64,000 bases of DNA from Geodermatophilus sp. DF01-2 (GCF_004571065.1 NZ_SPQN01000008.1:1-64000), one strand, 5' to 3'; shown: positions 41,727-50,735, numbered from the stretch's first letter. Notes: generated from the sequence alone by a model not told the origin. Made by a program: numbers and translations.

Positions 41727-43727
41727 TCAGCGGGCACCGCGCTCCTGCGCCAGCCGTACGTAGTGGTCGACGGCGGCGGGGTCGTCGACCGCGCCGACGT
41801 TGAGGGCGCGGGCCGCGTCGACACCCTGGAACAAGCGCTTGAGCGGGACCTCCAGCCGCTTGCCCGTCCGGGTGTGCGGCACGCCGGGCACGGCGAGGAC
41901 CTCGTCGGGGACGTGCCGGGGACTGGCCTGCCGGCGGATGGCGTCCCGGATGCGGGCGGTGAGCTCGTCGGTCAGCTCCTCGCCCGGCGGGAGCTGGACG
42001 AACAGCGGCATCCAGTAGCCGCCGTCGGGCTGTTCGACGCCGAGGACGACGCAGTCGACGACCTCCGGGATCGACTCGACGGCGGCGTAGATGTCCGCCG
42101 TCCCCATGCGGACGCCACCGCGGTTGAGCGTGGAGTCCGAGCGCCCGGTGATGACGCAGGTTCCGCGCTCGGTGACCTCCATCCAGTCGCCGTGCCGCCA
42201 GATCCCGGGCCACGGCTCGAAGTACGCCTCACGGTAGCGGTGCCCGTCGGGGTCGCTCCAGAAGCGGAGCGGCATGGTGGGCATGGGCTCGGTGATGACG
42301 AGCTCGCCCAGCTCGCCGACGACGGGCCTTCCCTGCTCGTCCCAGGCGGCCGCGGCGACGGCGAGCATCGGGCGCTGCAGCTCGCCGGCGGTCACCGGCA
42401 ACAGGAGCGAGCTGCCGACGAAGCCGGTGGCGACGTCGGTGCCGCCGGAGATCGAACCGAGGAAGACGTCGCTCTTCACCGCGTCGTAGACCCAGGAGAA
42501 GGCCGAGGCCGGCAGCGGCGAGCCGGTGGAGCCGATGGTGCACAGCGCCGAGAGGTCGTGGGTGTCCCCCGGCCGGATGCCGGCCTTCTCGCAGGCGGTG
42601 AGGTAGCCGGCGCTGGTGCCCAGGTAGGTGAGTCGCGTGCGCGCGGCGAGGGCGAACTGGGCGTCGACGGACGGGTAGGCGGGCGCGCCGTCGTGGACGA
42701 CGACCGTGGCGCCGACGAGCAGCGCCGAGGTGGCGATGTTCCACATGATCCAGGCGGTGGAGGCGTACCAGTAGAAGCGGTCGCCGGGGCCGACGTCGCC
42801 GTGCAGGCCCAGCTGCTTGTGCTGCTCGAGGACGACGCCGCCGTGGCCGTGGACGATGCCCTTGGGCAGGCCGGTCGTGCCCGACGAGTAGACGATCCAC
42901 AGCGGGTGGTCGAAGGGCAGCTGCTCGAAGACCGGCTCCTGGCCGTCCGCGACCGCCTCGGCCCAGGGGAGGGTGCCGTCGGGGACCTCGTCCGGGAAGA
43001 GCCGGGGGACGGCGATCGTCGTCCGGACGCTGGGCAGGGCGTCGCGCAGCTCGGCGACGACGTCGCGGCGGTCGTGGGGCTTGCCGTTGAAGCGGTAGCC
43101 GTCGACGGCGACGAGGACGGTGGGCTCGATCTGGGCGAAGCGGTCGAGGACGCTGCGGGTGCCGAAGTCGGGCGCGCAGGAGGACCAGACCGCTCCGACC
43201 GCCGCGGCGCCGAGGAAGGCGACGACCGCTTCGGGCACGTTCGGCAGGTAGCCGGCCACCCGGTCGCCGCGCTGCACGCCGAGCCGGCGGAGCGTGGCGG
43301 CGAAGGCCCCGACCTGGGCGCGCAGCGTCGCCCAGCTGGTCTCGACCGGCTCGGCGTCCTCGGCGACGGCGATCAGCGCCGGGCTCGTCCCGTCGACCGC
43401 GCCGTCGGCGGCGTGCCGCAGGGCCTGCTCGGCGTAGTTGAGCGTGGTGCCGGGGAACCACTCGGCGCCGGGCATCTCGCGCCGGGTGAGGACCCGGTCG
43501 TCCGCGACGCCGGGCAGCACGCCGGACCACTCGGCGACGTCGGCCCAGAACTGGTCGAGGTGCTCGACCGACCACCGCCAGATCGCGTCGTAGTCCGGCG
43601 GGTCGCCGAGGTCGAGCCCGCGCCGCCGAGCCACCCGGTCGGCGAACCGCGCGAGGCGGGTGGCCCGGATCGACTCGGGCGTGGGCCGCCAGAGGACCGC
43701 GGGTTCGGCGGACGTGTCAGCGCTCAC
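41727..43727 (-). CDS. Acetoacetate-CoA ligase
   Basis: 666 residues, an ANL-superfamily adenylating enzyme, which forms acetoacetyl-CoA from acetoacetate, ATP and CoA. The N-terminus LWRPTPESIRATRLARF and WSVEHLDQFWADVAEWSGV are typical of AACS. The AMP-binding signature is YSSGTTGLPKGIVHGHGG; GSTGSPLPASAFSWVYDAV, ISGGTDVATGFVG and HGDWMEVTERG are also conserved. The C-terminal lysine lies in HTRTGKRLEVPLKRL. GTG at 43727 (VSADTSAEPAVLW); the frame is open further, but that part is a shadow. Next to a PHB-type esterase, it may use acetoacetate from 3-hydroxybutyrate. It also links to the ADC/HCDH operon. Confidence 0.9.
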   Translation of the reverse strand: MSADTSAEPAVLWRPTPESIRATRLARFADRVARRRGLDLGDPPDYDAIWRWSVEHLDQFWADVAEWSGVLPGVADDRVLTRREMPGAEWFPGTTLNYAEQALRHAADGAVDGTSPALIAVAEDAEPVETSWATLRAQVGAFAATLRRLGVQRGDRVAGYLPNVPEAVVAFLGAAAVGAVWSSCAPDFGTRSVLDRFAQIEPTVLVAVDGYRFNGKPHDRRDVVAELRDALPSVRTTIAVPRLFPDEVPDGTLPWAEAVADGQEPVFEQLPFDHPLWIVYSSGTTGLPKGIVHGHGGVVLEQHKQLGLHGDVGPGDRFYWYASTAWIMWNIATSALLVGATVVVHDGAPAYPSVDAQFALAARTRLTYLGTSAGYLTACEKAGIRPGDTHDLSALCTIGSTGSPLPASAFSWVYDAVKSDVFLGSISGGTDVATGFVGSSLLLPVTAGELQRPMLAVAAAAWDEQGRPVVGELGELVITEPMPTMPLRFWSDPDGHRYREAYFEPWPGIWRHGDWMEVTERGTCVITGRSDSTLNRGGVRMGTADIYAAVESIPEVVDCVVLGVEQPDGGYWMPLFVQLPPGEELTDELTARIRDAIRRQASPRHVPDEVLAVPGVPHTRTGKRLEVPLKRLFQGVDAARALNVGAVDDPAAVDHYVRLAQERGAR

Positions 43728-43848
43728 AGCTAGGAGCCTGCCACCTCCGGCCGCGGCGGGGTCCCGCTGGTGTGCACTGGCTGTGGCCTCCGTGCGGGCC
43801 GAGACCACGCTGGGCGCACACCGGCGTCCGGCAGCAAGATGGAGTCCC

Positions 43849-44256
43849 ATGAGCGAGCCCGAGGCCGAGGTCGAGCGGAACGTGCTCGGTGGGCCGCTGC
43901 AGCCGTGTGGCACGGAGCCGCTCACCGGCTTCTACCGCACCGGCTCCTGCAGCAGCGGGCCCGACGACCTGGGCAGCCACACCGTGTGTGCCGTCGTCTC
44001 GGCGGAGTTCCTGACCCTGCAGCGGGACCTCGGCAACGACCTCACCACCCCGCGGCCCGAGTACGGCTTCCCCGGCCTGCGCCCCGGGGACCGCTGGTGC
44101 GTGGTGGCCGCGCGGTGGCTGCAGGCCTACCAGGCCGGAGCCGCCGCGGGCGTCGTCCTGGCGGCCACCAACGTCCGCGCGTTGGAGGTGGTCCCGATCG
44201 AGGCCCTCCGCCAGCATGCGGTCGACGTCCCCGACGACCTGAGCAGCCTCGACTGA
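43849..44256 (+). CDS. DUF2237 family protein
   Basis: 135 residues, almost all one conserved domain: NVLGGPLQPCGTEPLTGFYRTGSCSSGPDDLGSHTVCAVV, then GNDLTTPRPEYGFPGLRPGDRWCVVAARWLQA. Cys residues at PCGT, SCSS, HTVC and RWCVV are conserved within DUF2237, which is uncharacterised. ATG at 43849. It diverges from the acetoacetate-CoA ligase gene. A repeat follows the stop and supplies the start of the next gene. Confidence 0.9.
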   Translation: MSEPEAEVERNVLGGPLQPCGTEPLTGFYRTGSCSSGPDDLGSHTVCAVVSAEFLTLQRDLGNDLTTPRPEYGFPGLRPGDRWCVVAARWLQAYQAGAAAGVVLAATNVRALEVVPIEALRQHAVDVPDDLSSLD

Positions 44257-44257
44257 A

Positions 44258-44345
44258 AGAGGACCCCCTTGCCCCCCACCATGGAAGGACCCCGTCCTCC
44301 CCACCCTTCGCAGGCTCAGGGTGGGACCCGGGACGGGGCCACGGC
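44258..44345. repeat. Dispersed hairpin repeat at a gene start
   Basis: AGGACCCCCTTGCC, then GGAAGGACCCCGTCCTCC, CACCCTTCGCAGGCTCAGGG and GGACGGGGCC form a hairpin of the same family as elsewhere. Here it lies in front of, and partly inside, the DsbA-like gene, and its ATG (44281) is the only ATG/GTG available to that gene. Confidence 0.75.
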
Positions 44346-45075
44346 GGGACCCTGCACGGAGGCCGCCGACCTGCACTTCTGGTTCGACCCGGTCTGCCCG
44401 TTCGCCTGGATGACCAGCACGTGGGTGCGGACGGTCGCCGCACAACGGGAGTACCGCGTCGAGTGGCGGCTCATCTCGCTGCGGCTGCTCAACCGGCACG
44501 TCGACTACGACGCCCAGTTCCCACCCGGGTACGAGGCCGGCCACACCGCCGGGCTGCAGCTGCTGCGGGTCGCCGCCCGTGCCCGCGCGGAACACGGTCC
44601 GGCGGCGCTCGACCCGCTCTACGCCACGCTGGGCCGGCACGTGTTCGAGGACCCGGCCGGGCAGCCGCCGCCGGAACGGGCCACCAGCCGGGCCTTCGTC
44701 GAGCAGGTCCTCACCGAGGCCGGGCTGCCGACCGGGCTGGCCGGCGCGGTCGACGAGGAGTCCTGGGACGCCGAGATCCAGGAGGAGACCGACGCCGCCC
44801 TCCGGCTCACCGGCAAGGACGTCGGGACCCCGATCCTGCACTTCCGCCCGCCGGACGGCACCGCCTTCTTCGGCCCGGTGATCAGCCGGGCGCCCAGCCC
44901 GGAGGACGCCGTCGCGCTGTGGGACCACGTCGTCGCGCTCGCCGACTTCGCCGGTTTCGCCGAGCTGAAGCGCAGCCTGCGCGAGCGGCCGCAGCTGCCC
45001 GCCTTCGGCGTCTCCCCGGGCGAGGTCGGCCGGCAGGAGGACTGGCACGGGGGAAGCCGCCGCCAGCACCGCTGA
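44281..45075 (+). CDS. DsbA family protein, Rv2466c (mycothiol-dependent nitroreductase)-like
   Basis: 264 residues. The N-terminal thioredoxin-like fold opens with LHFWFDPVCPFAWMTSTWVR; a helical insertion follows (RNHVDY-like LLNRHVDYDAQFPPGYEAGH), and the end has DVGTPILHFRPPDGTAFFGPVISR, the cis-Pro region. It corresponds to Mycobacterium Rv2466c, an oxidoreductase that uses mycothiol. The active-site motif is CPFA instead of the CPWC of Rv2466c, so the resolving Cys is absent and a one-Cys mechanism is likely. The first 22 residues (MEGPRPPHPSQAQGG...) are encoded by a dispersed repeat. Confidence 0.82.
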   Translation: MEGPRPPHPSQAQGGTRDGATAGPCTEAADLHFWFDPVCPFAWMTSTWVRTVAAQREYRVEWRLISLRLLNRHVDYDAQFPPGYEAGHTAGLQLLRVAARARAEHGPAALDPLYATLGRHVFEDPAGQPPPERATSRAFVEQVLTEAGLPTGLAGAVDEESWDAEIQEETDAALRLTGKDVGTPILHFRPPDGTAFFGPVISRAPSPEDAVALWDHVVALADFAGFAELKRSLRERPQLPAFGVSPGEVGRQEDWHGGSRRQHR

Positions 45076-45119
45076 CCAGCGCTCTGGAGCGCACGGCTGA
45101 CCGGCGCGAGGTTCCGGAC

Positions 45120-45138
45120 TAAGGTGAGCCTGGCCTAC
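45120..45138. promoter_or_regulatory. DtxR/IdeR-like box before fecCD
   Basis: TAAGGTGAGCCTGGCCTAC matches 13 of 19 positions of the DtxR/IdeR consensus (TTAGGTTAGGCTAACCTAA). It lies 27 bp before the first permease gene. It would put siderophore uptake under iron repression. Confidence 0.6.
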
Positions 45139-45164
45139 CTCGCCGTCTGCCCCAGGAGTCGCTC

Positions 45165-46289
45165 GTGTCCTCGACGACCGAAGCCGTCCTGCGGCGACAG
45201 GATCCCGGTGGGGACCGCAGCGACCCGGGGCCGGATCATCACCCGGTCGCCGGGAGCAGGATGACGCCGGGCCGGGGCGGCCTGCTCCGCCGGCGCCGGA
45301 CCCGCCTGCTGGGGCTGCTCCTCCTGGTCGGCCTCGTGGTGGTCGCCGCGACGCTCAGCATCGCGATCGGCTCCCGCAGCATCGGCCTGGGCACCGTCTG
45401 GGAGGCCCTGACCGACCCGGGCGTCCCGACCGAGGAGTCGGTGATCGTCCGGGAGCTGAGGGTCCCGCGCACCGTGCTCGGCATCATGGTCGGCCTGGCG
45501 CTGGGCATCGCCGGCGCGCTGGCCCAGGGCCACACCCGCAACCCGCTCGGCGACCCGGGCCTGCTCGGCGTCACCGCTGGGGCCTCGCTCGGCGTCGTCC
45601 TCGCCATCTACCTGCTCGGCGTCGGCACCCCGGCCGGGTACGTGTGGTTCGCCTTCGCCGGCGCGCTGCTGGGCACCGTGCTCGTCTTCACCCTCGGCTC
45701 AGCGGGGCGCGGCGGGGCCACACCGGTCACCCTGGCCCTCGCCGGCGCGGCGCTCTCGGCGCTGTTCTACGCGCTGGTCCGGGCGATCCTGGTCAGCGAC
45801 ACCGACAGCCTGGACGCCTTCCGCTTCTGGGTCGTCGGCGCGCTGTCCGGCCGCGGTGCCGACGTCGCCTGGCAGGTGGCCCCCTTCATCGTCGTCGGCC
45901 TCCTGCTGGCCCTCGTCAACGCTCCCGCTCTCGACCTGCTCGGCCTCGGCGAGGACGTCGCCCGTGGGCTGGGCCAGCGGGTGTGGCTGGCCCGGCTGGT
46001 CGGCCTGGCCTCGGTCACCCTGCTCTGCGGCGCGGCGACCGCGGCCTGCGGGCCCATCGCCTTCGTCGGCCTGGTCGTGCCGCACGTCGTCCGCGCGTTC
46101 ACCGGCCCGGCGCACCGCTGGCTGATCCCCTGCTCCGGCCTGCTCGGCGCCGCGCTGCTGCTCGTCGCCGACGTGATCGGGCGGGTCGTCGTCCGCCCCG
46201 GCGAGCTGCAGGTCGGCATCGTGCTCGCACTGATCGGGGCACCGTTCTTCATCGCGCTCATCCGCCGGCGCCGGCTGGCCGGCCCGTGA
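45165..46289 (+). CDS. FecCD-family iron-siderophore ABC permease (first)
   Basis: 374 residues with about ten membrane segments. The family elements LRVPRTVLGIMVGLALGIAGALAQGHTRNPLGDPGLLGVTAGAS, the [39 protein letters not shown] loop and ELQVGIVLALIGAPFFIALI are all present. It pairs with the next gene to form the membrane channel of a ferric-siderophore importer. A GTG start at 45165 gives a hydrophilic leader of about 45 residues; a start nearer the membrane is possible (ATG at 45261, MTPGRGG). A DtxR-like box lies just upstream. Confidence 0.88.
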   Translation: MSSTTEAVLRRQDPGGDRSDPGPDHHPVAGSRMTPGRGGLLRRRRTRLLGLLLLVGLVVVAATLSIAIGSRSIGLGTVWEALTDPGVPTEESVIVRELRVPRTVLGIMVGLALGIAGALAQGHTRNPLGDPGLLGVTAGASLGVVLAIYLLGVGTPAGYVWFAFAGALLGTVLVFTLGSAGRGGATPVTLALAGAALSALFYALVRAILVSDTDSLDAFRFWVVGALSGRGADVAWQVAPFIVVGLLLALVNAPALDLLGLGEDVARGLGQRVWLARLVGLASVTLLCGAATAACGPIAFVGLVVPHVVRAFTGPAHRWLIPCSGLLGAALLLVADVIGRVVVRPGELQVGIVLALIGAPFFIALIRRRRLAGP

Positions 46290-46347
46290 CCGAGCTCGCG
46301 AGGTCACGCACGGGCGGAGCACCTCGGGGCACGAGCGGGGAGAGCTC

Positions 46348-47460
46348 GTGACCCAGCTCGCGAGACCGGCCACGAGATCCGGGACGGCGACCGCCGAGCG
46401 GGTCCGCCAGCCCGGGGAGACCGTCGTCCGCATCGGCCCCGCCTCCGGGCGGGTCCGGTGGCGCCACGTGGCCGTCACGGTCGGCGCCGCGGTCGTCGTC
46501 GTCCTCCTCGGGGCGGTCAGCCTCGGCCGCGGCGACTTCCCCATCGGCCTTCCCGACGTCCTGCGCACCCTGGTCGGGCTCGGCGAGGACACCCAGCAGT
46601 TCATCGTCCTGGAGCTGCGTGCTCCCCGGATCGTCGTCGGCGCCCTCGTCGGCCTGGCCCTCGGAGTGGCCGGCGCGCTGTTCCAGACCTTCGCCCGCAA
46701 CCCGCTGGCCTCCCCCGACGTGCTCGGCATCACCCAGGGCGCCTCGGTCGGCGCGGTGGCGGCGATCGTCCTCAGCGGGGCGACGGGCGGCTCGGGGGTG
46801 CTCGACGGCGTCGGCGTCCCGCTGGCCGCGCTGCTCGGCGCGCTGGTCACCGGCCTGCTGCTGCTGGTCCTCACCTGGCGCCGCGGCATCGACGGCTACC
46901 GGCTGGTGCTGGTCGGCATCGCGCTGTGGGCGATGGCCGCGGCGCTCACCGACTGGCTGCTCACCCGCGCCGAGATCTACCAGGCCGCCAGCGCCTACGT
47001 GTGGATCACCGGCTCGCTCAACGCCCGCTCGTGGGACGAGGCCGTGCCGCTGCTGGTCTTCCTGGCCGTGCTGCTTCCTGCCGCGCTCGCCACCAGCCGG
47101 GCACTGGGCGTCATCCAATTCGGCGACGACACCGCCCGCGGGCTCGGCGTGCGCCTGATCCCCACCCAGGCCGCGGTCGTCCTCGTCGCCGTCGGGCTCA
47201 CCGCTGCCGCCGTGGCTGCGGCCGGCCCGATCGCCTACGTCGCCCTGGTCGTCCCCCAGGTCGCCGTCCGGCTCACCGGGGGCCCACGGCCGCCGCTGCT
47301 CGCCTCCGGCCTGCTCGGCGCCGCCCTGGTCGTCGGCGCGGATCTGCTCACCCGCACCGTGCTCCCCCAGGCCCTCCCTGTCGGCGTCCTCACGGCGGCC
47401 GTCGGCGCGCCGTACCTGCTCTGGCTCCTGGTCCGCGGAAGGCGGCGATCCACGCTATGA
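46348..47460 (+). CDS. FecCD-family iron-siderophore ABC permease (second)
   Basis: 370 residues. Family signs are [83 protein letters not shown] and the C-terminal [27 protein letters not shown]. It follows the first permease after 58 bp. That gap repeats the GTGACC(G/C)AGCTCGCGAG start, so the second gene appears to have a duplicated 5' end: the first GTG at 46286 meets a stop after 21 codons, the second, at 46348, is open. It overlaps the ATPase gene by 4 bp. Confidence 0.88.
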   Translation: MTQLARPATRSGTATAERVRQPGETVVRIGPASGRVRWRHVAVTVGAAVVVVLLGAVSLGRGDFPIGLPDVLRTLVGLGEDTQQFIVLELRAPRIVVGALVGLALGVAGALFQTFARNPLASPDVLGITQGASVGAVAAIVLSGATGGSGVLDGVGVPLAALLGALVTGLLLLVLTWRRGIDGYRLVLVGIALWAMAAALTDWLLTRAEIYQAASAYVWITGSLNARSWDEAVPLLVFLAVLLPAALATSRALGVIQFGDDTARGLGVRLIPTQAAVVLVAVGLTAAAVAAAGPIAYVALVVPQVAVRLTGGPRPPLLASGLLGAALVVGADLLTRTVLPQALPVGVLTAAVGAPYLLWLLVRGRRRSTL

Positions 47461-48284
47461 CCCTGGACGCGGCGACCACCACCCTGCCGGCGAGCGGAAC
47501 GGTCCGTCTCGCCGCCGAGTCGGTCAGCCTCGCCTACGACGACCGGGTCGTGGTCCGCGACCTGGACCTGCAGCTCACCGACGGTTCCTTCACCGCGATC
47601 GTCGGCCCCAACGGCTGCGGCAAGTCCACGCTGCTGCGGGCGCTGGGCCGGCTGCTGCGGCCGACCGAGGGCCGGGTGCTGCTCGACGGCCGGGCGATCG
47701 CGCGGACGCCGACCCGCGAGGTGGCCCGGGTGCTCGGCCTGCTGCCACAGGCCCCGGTCGCGCCCGAGGGCCTCACCGTCGGCGACCTCGTGGCGCGCGG
47801 CCGGCACCCCCACCAGTCGTGGCTGCGGCAGTGGTCGCGGGACGACGAGGCGGCGGTCGCCGAGGCGCTGCGCTGGACCGACATGGCCGACCTGGCCGAG
47901 CGGCCGGTCGACGAGCTCTCCGGCGGGCAGCGGCAGCGCGCCTGGATCTCCATGGCGCTGGCCCAGGGCACCGACCTGCTGCTGCTCGACGAGCCCACGA
48001 CCTACCTGGACCTGTCCCACCAGATCGACGTCCTCGAGCTGGTGGCGCGCCTGCACGCCGAGCGCGGCCGCACCGTCGTCGTCGTGCTGCACGACCTCAA
48101 CCTGGCCGCGCGCTACGCGCAGCGGCTGGTGGCGATGGACGACGGCGCGCTGGTCGCCTCCGGCACACCGGAGGAGGTGCTCACCGAGCAGCTGCTCGCC
48201 GACGTCTTCGACCTCGAGGCGCGGATCGTCCCCGACCCGGTGGCCGGGACGCCGATGGTGGTGCCGGTCCGCCGGCTCCGCTGA
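47457..48284 (+). CDS. Iron-siderophore ABC transporter ATP-binding protein
   Basis: 275 residues, the ATPase of the importer (FepC/FhuC type). Walker A is [14 protein letters not shown], the signature is [18 protein letters not shown] and Walker B is [21 protein letters not shown] with the H-loop in [18 protein letters not shown] at 47457 overlaps the preceding permease stop (ATGA), so the three genes are one transcript. The length is normal. It couples ATP hydrolysis to ferric-siderophore uptake delivered by the lipoprotein encoded at 49727. Confidence 0.93.
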   Translation: MTLDAATTTLPASGTVRLAAESVSLAYDDRVVVRDLDLQLTDGSFTAIVGPNGCGKSTLLRALGRLLRPTEGRVLLDGRAIARTPTREVARVLGLLPQAPVAPEGLTVGDLVARGRHPHQSWLRQWSRDDEAAVAEALRWTDMADLAERPVDELSGGQRQRAWISMALAQGTDLLLLDEPTTYLDLSHQIDVLELVARLHAERGRTVVVVLHDLNLAARYAQRLVAMDDGALVASGTPEEVLTEQLLADVFDLEARIVPDPVAGTPMVVPVRRLR

Positions 48285-48599
48285 GCCTGCCCGCCGTGTC
48301 GGGCCGCAGCTGGCCTTCGCGCGCCGTGCACCGCGACGGCCTCGCCCCCTCCCGAGACGCGAGGACGTCCACCGCACGTCCTCGTCGACGGCGTCCCGGA
48401 GCACGACCGTGGTCGCCTGCTGTCGGCGGGCGGCCAGGCGAACCGAACAGCCACTGCTCTCAGTCGCGACAGGGGCGTACGAGCAGACGGGAGCGGACCA
48501 GAAGGCCCGCACCCGGACCTCGATCCGCAGAGACCGCGAGCAGGTCGCCAACCTGGTCGGCAAGAAGCCGCCTCGGCATCGAAGGTCCGTCCTCCGGCG
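48285..48599. other. Gap without a supported gene
   Basis: 315 bp between the ATPase gene and the convergent siderophore-interacting protein gene. One frame has VLVDGVPEHDRGRLLSAGG near 48390 but breaks down quickly, so at most a small remnant is present. An inverted pair, GAGGACGT (48360-48367) and ACGTCCTC (48377-48384), may form a hairpin. Confidence 0.4.
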
Positions 48600-49622
48600 C
48601 TACGACGCGACGCCGTCCTTCCAGTACCCCATGAACGCCACCGACCCGCGCGGAACGCCGAGGTCACCGACCAGCCGGCGACGCAACGTCCTGACCACCC
48701 CGGCCTCGCCGGCCAGCCAGGCGTAGCAGGCCGAGGCCGCCCCGCCGTCCGCGCACCCGCCCTCCGGGACCTCCCACAGCAGGTCCTCGCCGACGTCCTC
48801 CGGAGGTGCGGCCGGCGACGAGGCCACCCCCAGCTCGCACAGCGCGGCGTGCACGGCCGGCACGAGCCGGGACCCGCGCGCCGCGCCGTCCCGCGGCAGC
48901 CAGCGAAGCGTGACCCCGGGCGGGAGGGCGACGTTCATCGCGTCGTCCGCGGTCGGCACCTCCAGCAACGCGGTCACCGACCGTGAACCTCCGCCATGGG
49001 TCCGACACCGCGCCTCGGTCCCCTCCTCGCTCACTGGCGCTCGCCGCGATGCTCCCTCGGCTGTCGTCAGGCGGCCGCCGAGGGACTCGAGGATCGCGCA
49101 CACCGCCGGGACGGCGGTCTCGTCCCCGGCCAGCAGCAGCGTGCGCGCGGCCGGCGGCGGTGCCCACTCCACGCCCCACGGCCGGCCGGATCCGGGGCGG
49201 TCGGGGCCGAGCAGCACGATCCGGTCGCCGGGGACGGCGGCGGCCGCCCAGCGCGCGGCCGGGCCGGCGTGCCCGTCCTCGACCCCGTGCAGGACGACGT
49301 CGACGTCCAGCTCGGCGCGCTCGGGCCGAGCCGCTCGGACCGTGTACGTGCGGATGAACGGGCGCTGCTCCTCGGGCATCGCGCAGTACTCGGGGTACCA
49401 GTCGCCGCCGCGGTCGCGCAGCCGGTCCAGCCCGGCGTCGTCGCGGGACAGCACCAGCTTGAACCGCTGGTCGCAGCCGGCGGCGCCGAACCCGGCCAGG
49501 CCCGGCCCGGCGAGCGTGAGCCGCACGAAGCTCGGACCCAGCCGGCGGACGGCGGCCACGGAGGCGTCGAAGAACTGCCAGGCGGGTGCGGCCACGGCAT
49601 CCGGCTGCGCGGTGAGCGTCAT
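48600..49622 (-). CDS. Siderophore-interacting protein (FAD ferric-siderophore reductase)
   Basis: 340 residues. The FAD-binding part has RLGPSFVRLTLAGPGLAGF, FKLVLSR and RTYTVRAARPERAELDVDVVLHG; the NAD(P)-like part has LLLAGDETAVPAVCAILESLGG and the end ACYAWLAGEAGVVRTLRRRLVGDLGVPRGSVAFMGYWKDG. This is the ViuB/SIP type, which reduces Fe(III)-siderophores in the cytoplasm. An insertion of about 33 residues (RLTTAEGASRRAPVSEEGTE onward) lies after LESLGG, where relatives have only a few. It is transcribed towards the uptake operon from a region with a DtxR box shared with the binding-protein gene. ATG at 49622. Confidence 0.87.
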   Translation of the reverse strand: MTLTAQPDAVAAPAWQFFDASVAAVRRLGPSFVRLTLAGPGLAGFGAAGCDQRFKLVLSRDDAGLDRLRDRGGDWYPEYCAMPEEQRPFIRTYTVRAARPERAELDVDVVLHGVEDGHAGPAARWAAAAVPGDRIVLLGPDRPGSGRPWGVEWAPPPAARTLLLAGDETAVPAVCAILESLGGRLTTAEGASRRAPVSEEGTEARCRTHGGGSRSVTALLEVPTADDAMNVALPPGVTLRWLPRDGAARGSRLVPAVHAALCELGVASSPAAPPEDVGEDLLWEVPEGGCADGGAASACYAWLAGEAGVVRTLRRRLVGDLGVPRGSVAFMGYWKDGVAS

Positions 49623-49662
49623 GCGTCCTCCCCCGACCCGGCCACCCCTTGCGGTAGCCCAC

Positions 49663-49681
49663 TTAGGCGAGGCTAACCTGA
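49663..49681. promoter_or_regulatory. Strong DtxR/IdeR box between SIP and binding-protein genes
   Basis: TTAGGCGAGGCTAACCTGA matches 16 of 19 positions of the DtxR/IdeR consensus, with the central inverted repeat kept. It lies 41 bp before the SIP start and 46 bp before the binding-protein start, placing both divergent genes under iron repression. Confidence 0.85.
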
Positions 49682-49726
49682 GCTGCCCGTCGGGGAAACC
49701 CCTGGAGCCAACTGCGAGGAGTTCCG

Positions 49727-50731
49727 TTGCACCGCATGCCGCGCCGCCTGGTCGGCGCCTCCCTCACCCTGGCCGCCGTGCTCGCGGCCGCCGGCTGTTC
49801 CGGCGGCACTGCCGAGCCGGCCGACGGCGCAGCAGCCGCCGAGGGCGGGTGGGAGTTCACCGACGACCTCGGCAACACCGTCGAGCTCGACGCGCCGCCG
49901 GAGCGCGTCGCCGGGCTCAACGACCTGGTGGCCTCGCTGTGGAACTACGGGGTCGAGCCGGTCGCCAGCTTCGGCCAGACCTCGGCGGCCGACGACGTCG
50001 CGTTCGAGGGCAGGGACCTCGGCGACCTGGAGATCGTCGGCGAGAGCTACGGGCAGATCGACCTCGAGCGGCTGGCCGCGGCCGACCCCGACGTCATCGT
50101 CACCTCGGTCTACCCGACCGACTCCTCCGGGACGCTGGACGCCAGCCAGCCGCTCTACGGCTTCGAGAGCCTCCAGCAGCAGGAGCAGGTCGCGCAGATC
50201 GCGCCGATCGTCGCGATCGCCTACCGCGGCTCGGCCGCCGACGTCATCGAGCGGACCGTCGGGCTCGCCGAGTCCCTCGGCGCCGACAGCGAGCTGATCG
50301 CCTCGGCCCGGGAAGACTACGAGGCCGCCGCGGCCGAGCTCTCCGCGGCCGGCGAGCGCGGGATCACCGTGCTGCCGGTGTACGCCACCGCCTCCGACGG
50401 CTGGTGGATGGGCAAGGCCGCCGACGACCCGTCGCTGCGCCTCTACTCCGACCTGGGCGTGGACTTCGTCGACCCGGGCGGCGACGGCTACTTCTGGGAG
50501 ACCGTCAGCTGGGAGCAGGTTCCCCAGTACCCGAGCGACGTCATCCTCTACTCGCTGCGCGGCGGGGAGACGCCCGAGCAGATGCGCGCCCAGCCGACGT
50601 ACACGCTGCTGCCGGCGGTGCAGGCCGGCCAGGAGTATCCGTGGAAGTACATCGGCATGGACCACGTCGCCCAGGCCGCCTACATGTCGGAGCTGGCCGG
50701 CTGGCTCGAGGAGGCCCAGAAGGTCACCTGA
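49727..50731 (+). CDS. Iron-siderophore ABC transporter substrate-binding lipoprotein
   Basis: 334 residues. The signal peptide RRLVGASLTLAAVLAAAGC carries the lipobox with Cys24. The FepB/FhuD-like fold is shown by GWEFTDDLGNTVELDAPPERVAGLNDLVASL, LAAADPDVIVTSVYPT and the long helix between the lobes. It captures ferric-siderophore at the membrane surface for the permease pair encoded at 45-47 kb. TTG at 49727 follows GCGAGGAGTTCCG at proper distance; ATG at 49736 is the other choice. A DtxR box lies 46 bp upstream. A very strong hairpin follows the stop. Confidence 0.9.
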   Translation: MHRMPRRLVGASLTLAAVLAAAGCSGGTAEPADGAAAAEGGWEFTDDLGNTVELDAPPERVAGLNDLVASLWNYGVEPVASFGQTSAADDVAFEGRDLGDLEIVGESYGQIDLERLAAADPDVIVTSVYPTDSSGTLDASQPLYGFESLQQQEQVAQIAPIVAIAYRGSAADVIERTVGLAESLGADSELIASAREDYEAAAAELSAAGERGITVLPVYATASDGWWMGKAADDPSLRLYSDLGVDFVDPGGDGYFWETVSWEQVPQYPSDVILYSLRGGETPEQMRAQPTYTLLPAVQAGQEYPWKYIGMDHVAQAAYMSELAGWLEEAQKVT

Positions 50732-50735
50732 GGCG

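Noticed and set aside
40524-43733. 1069-codon frame on the plus strand
   Set aside because: Antisense shadow of the esterase and acetoacetate-CoA ligase genes, which have full motif sets.
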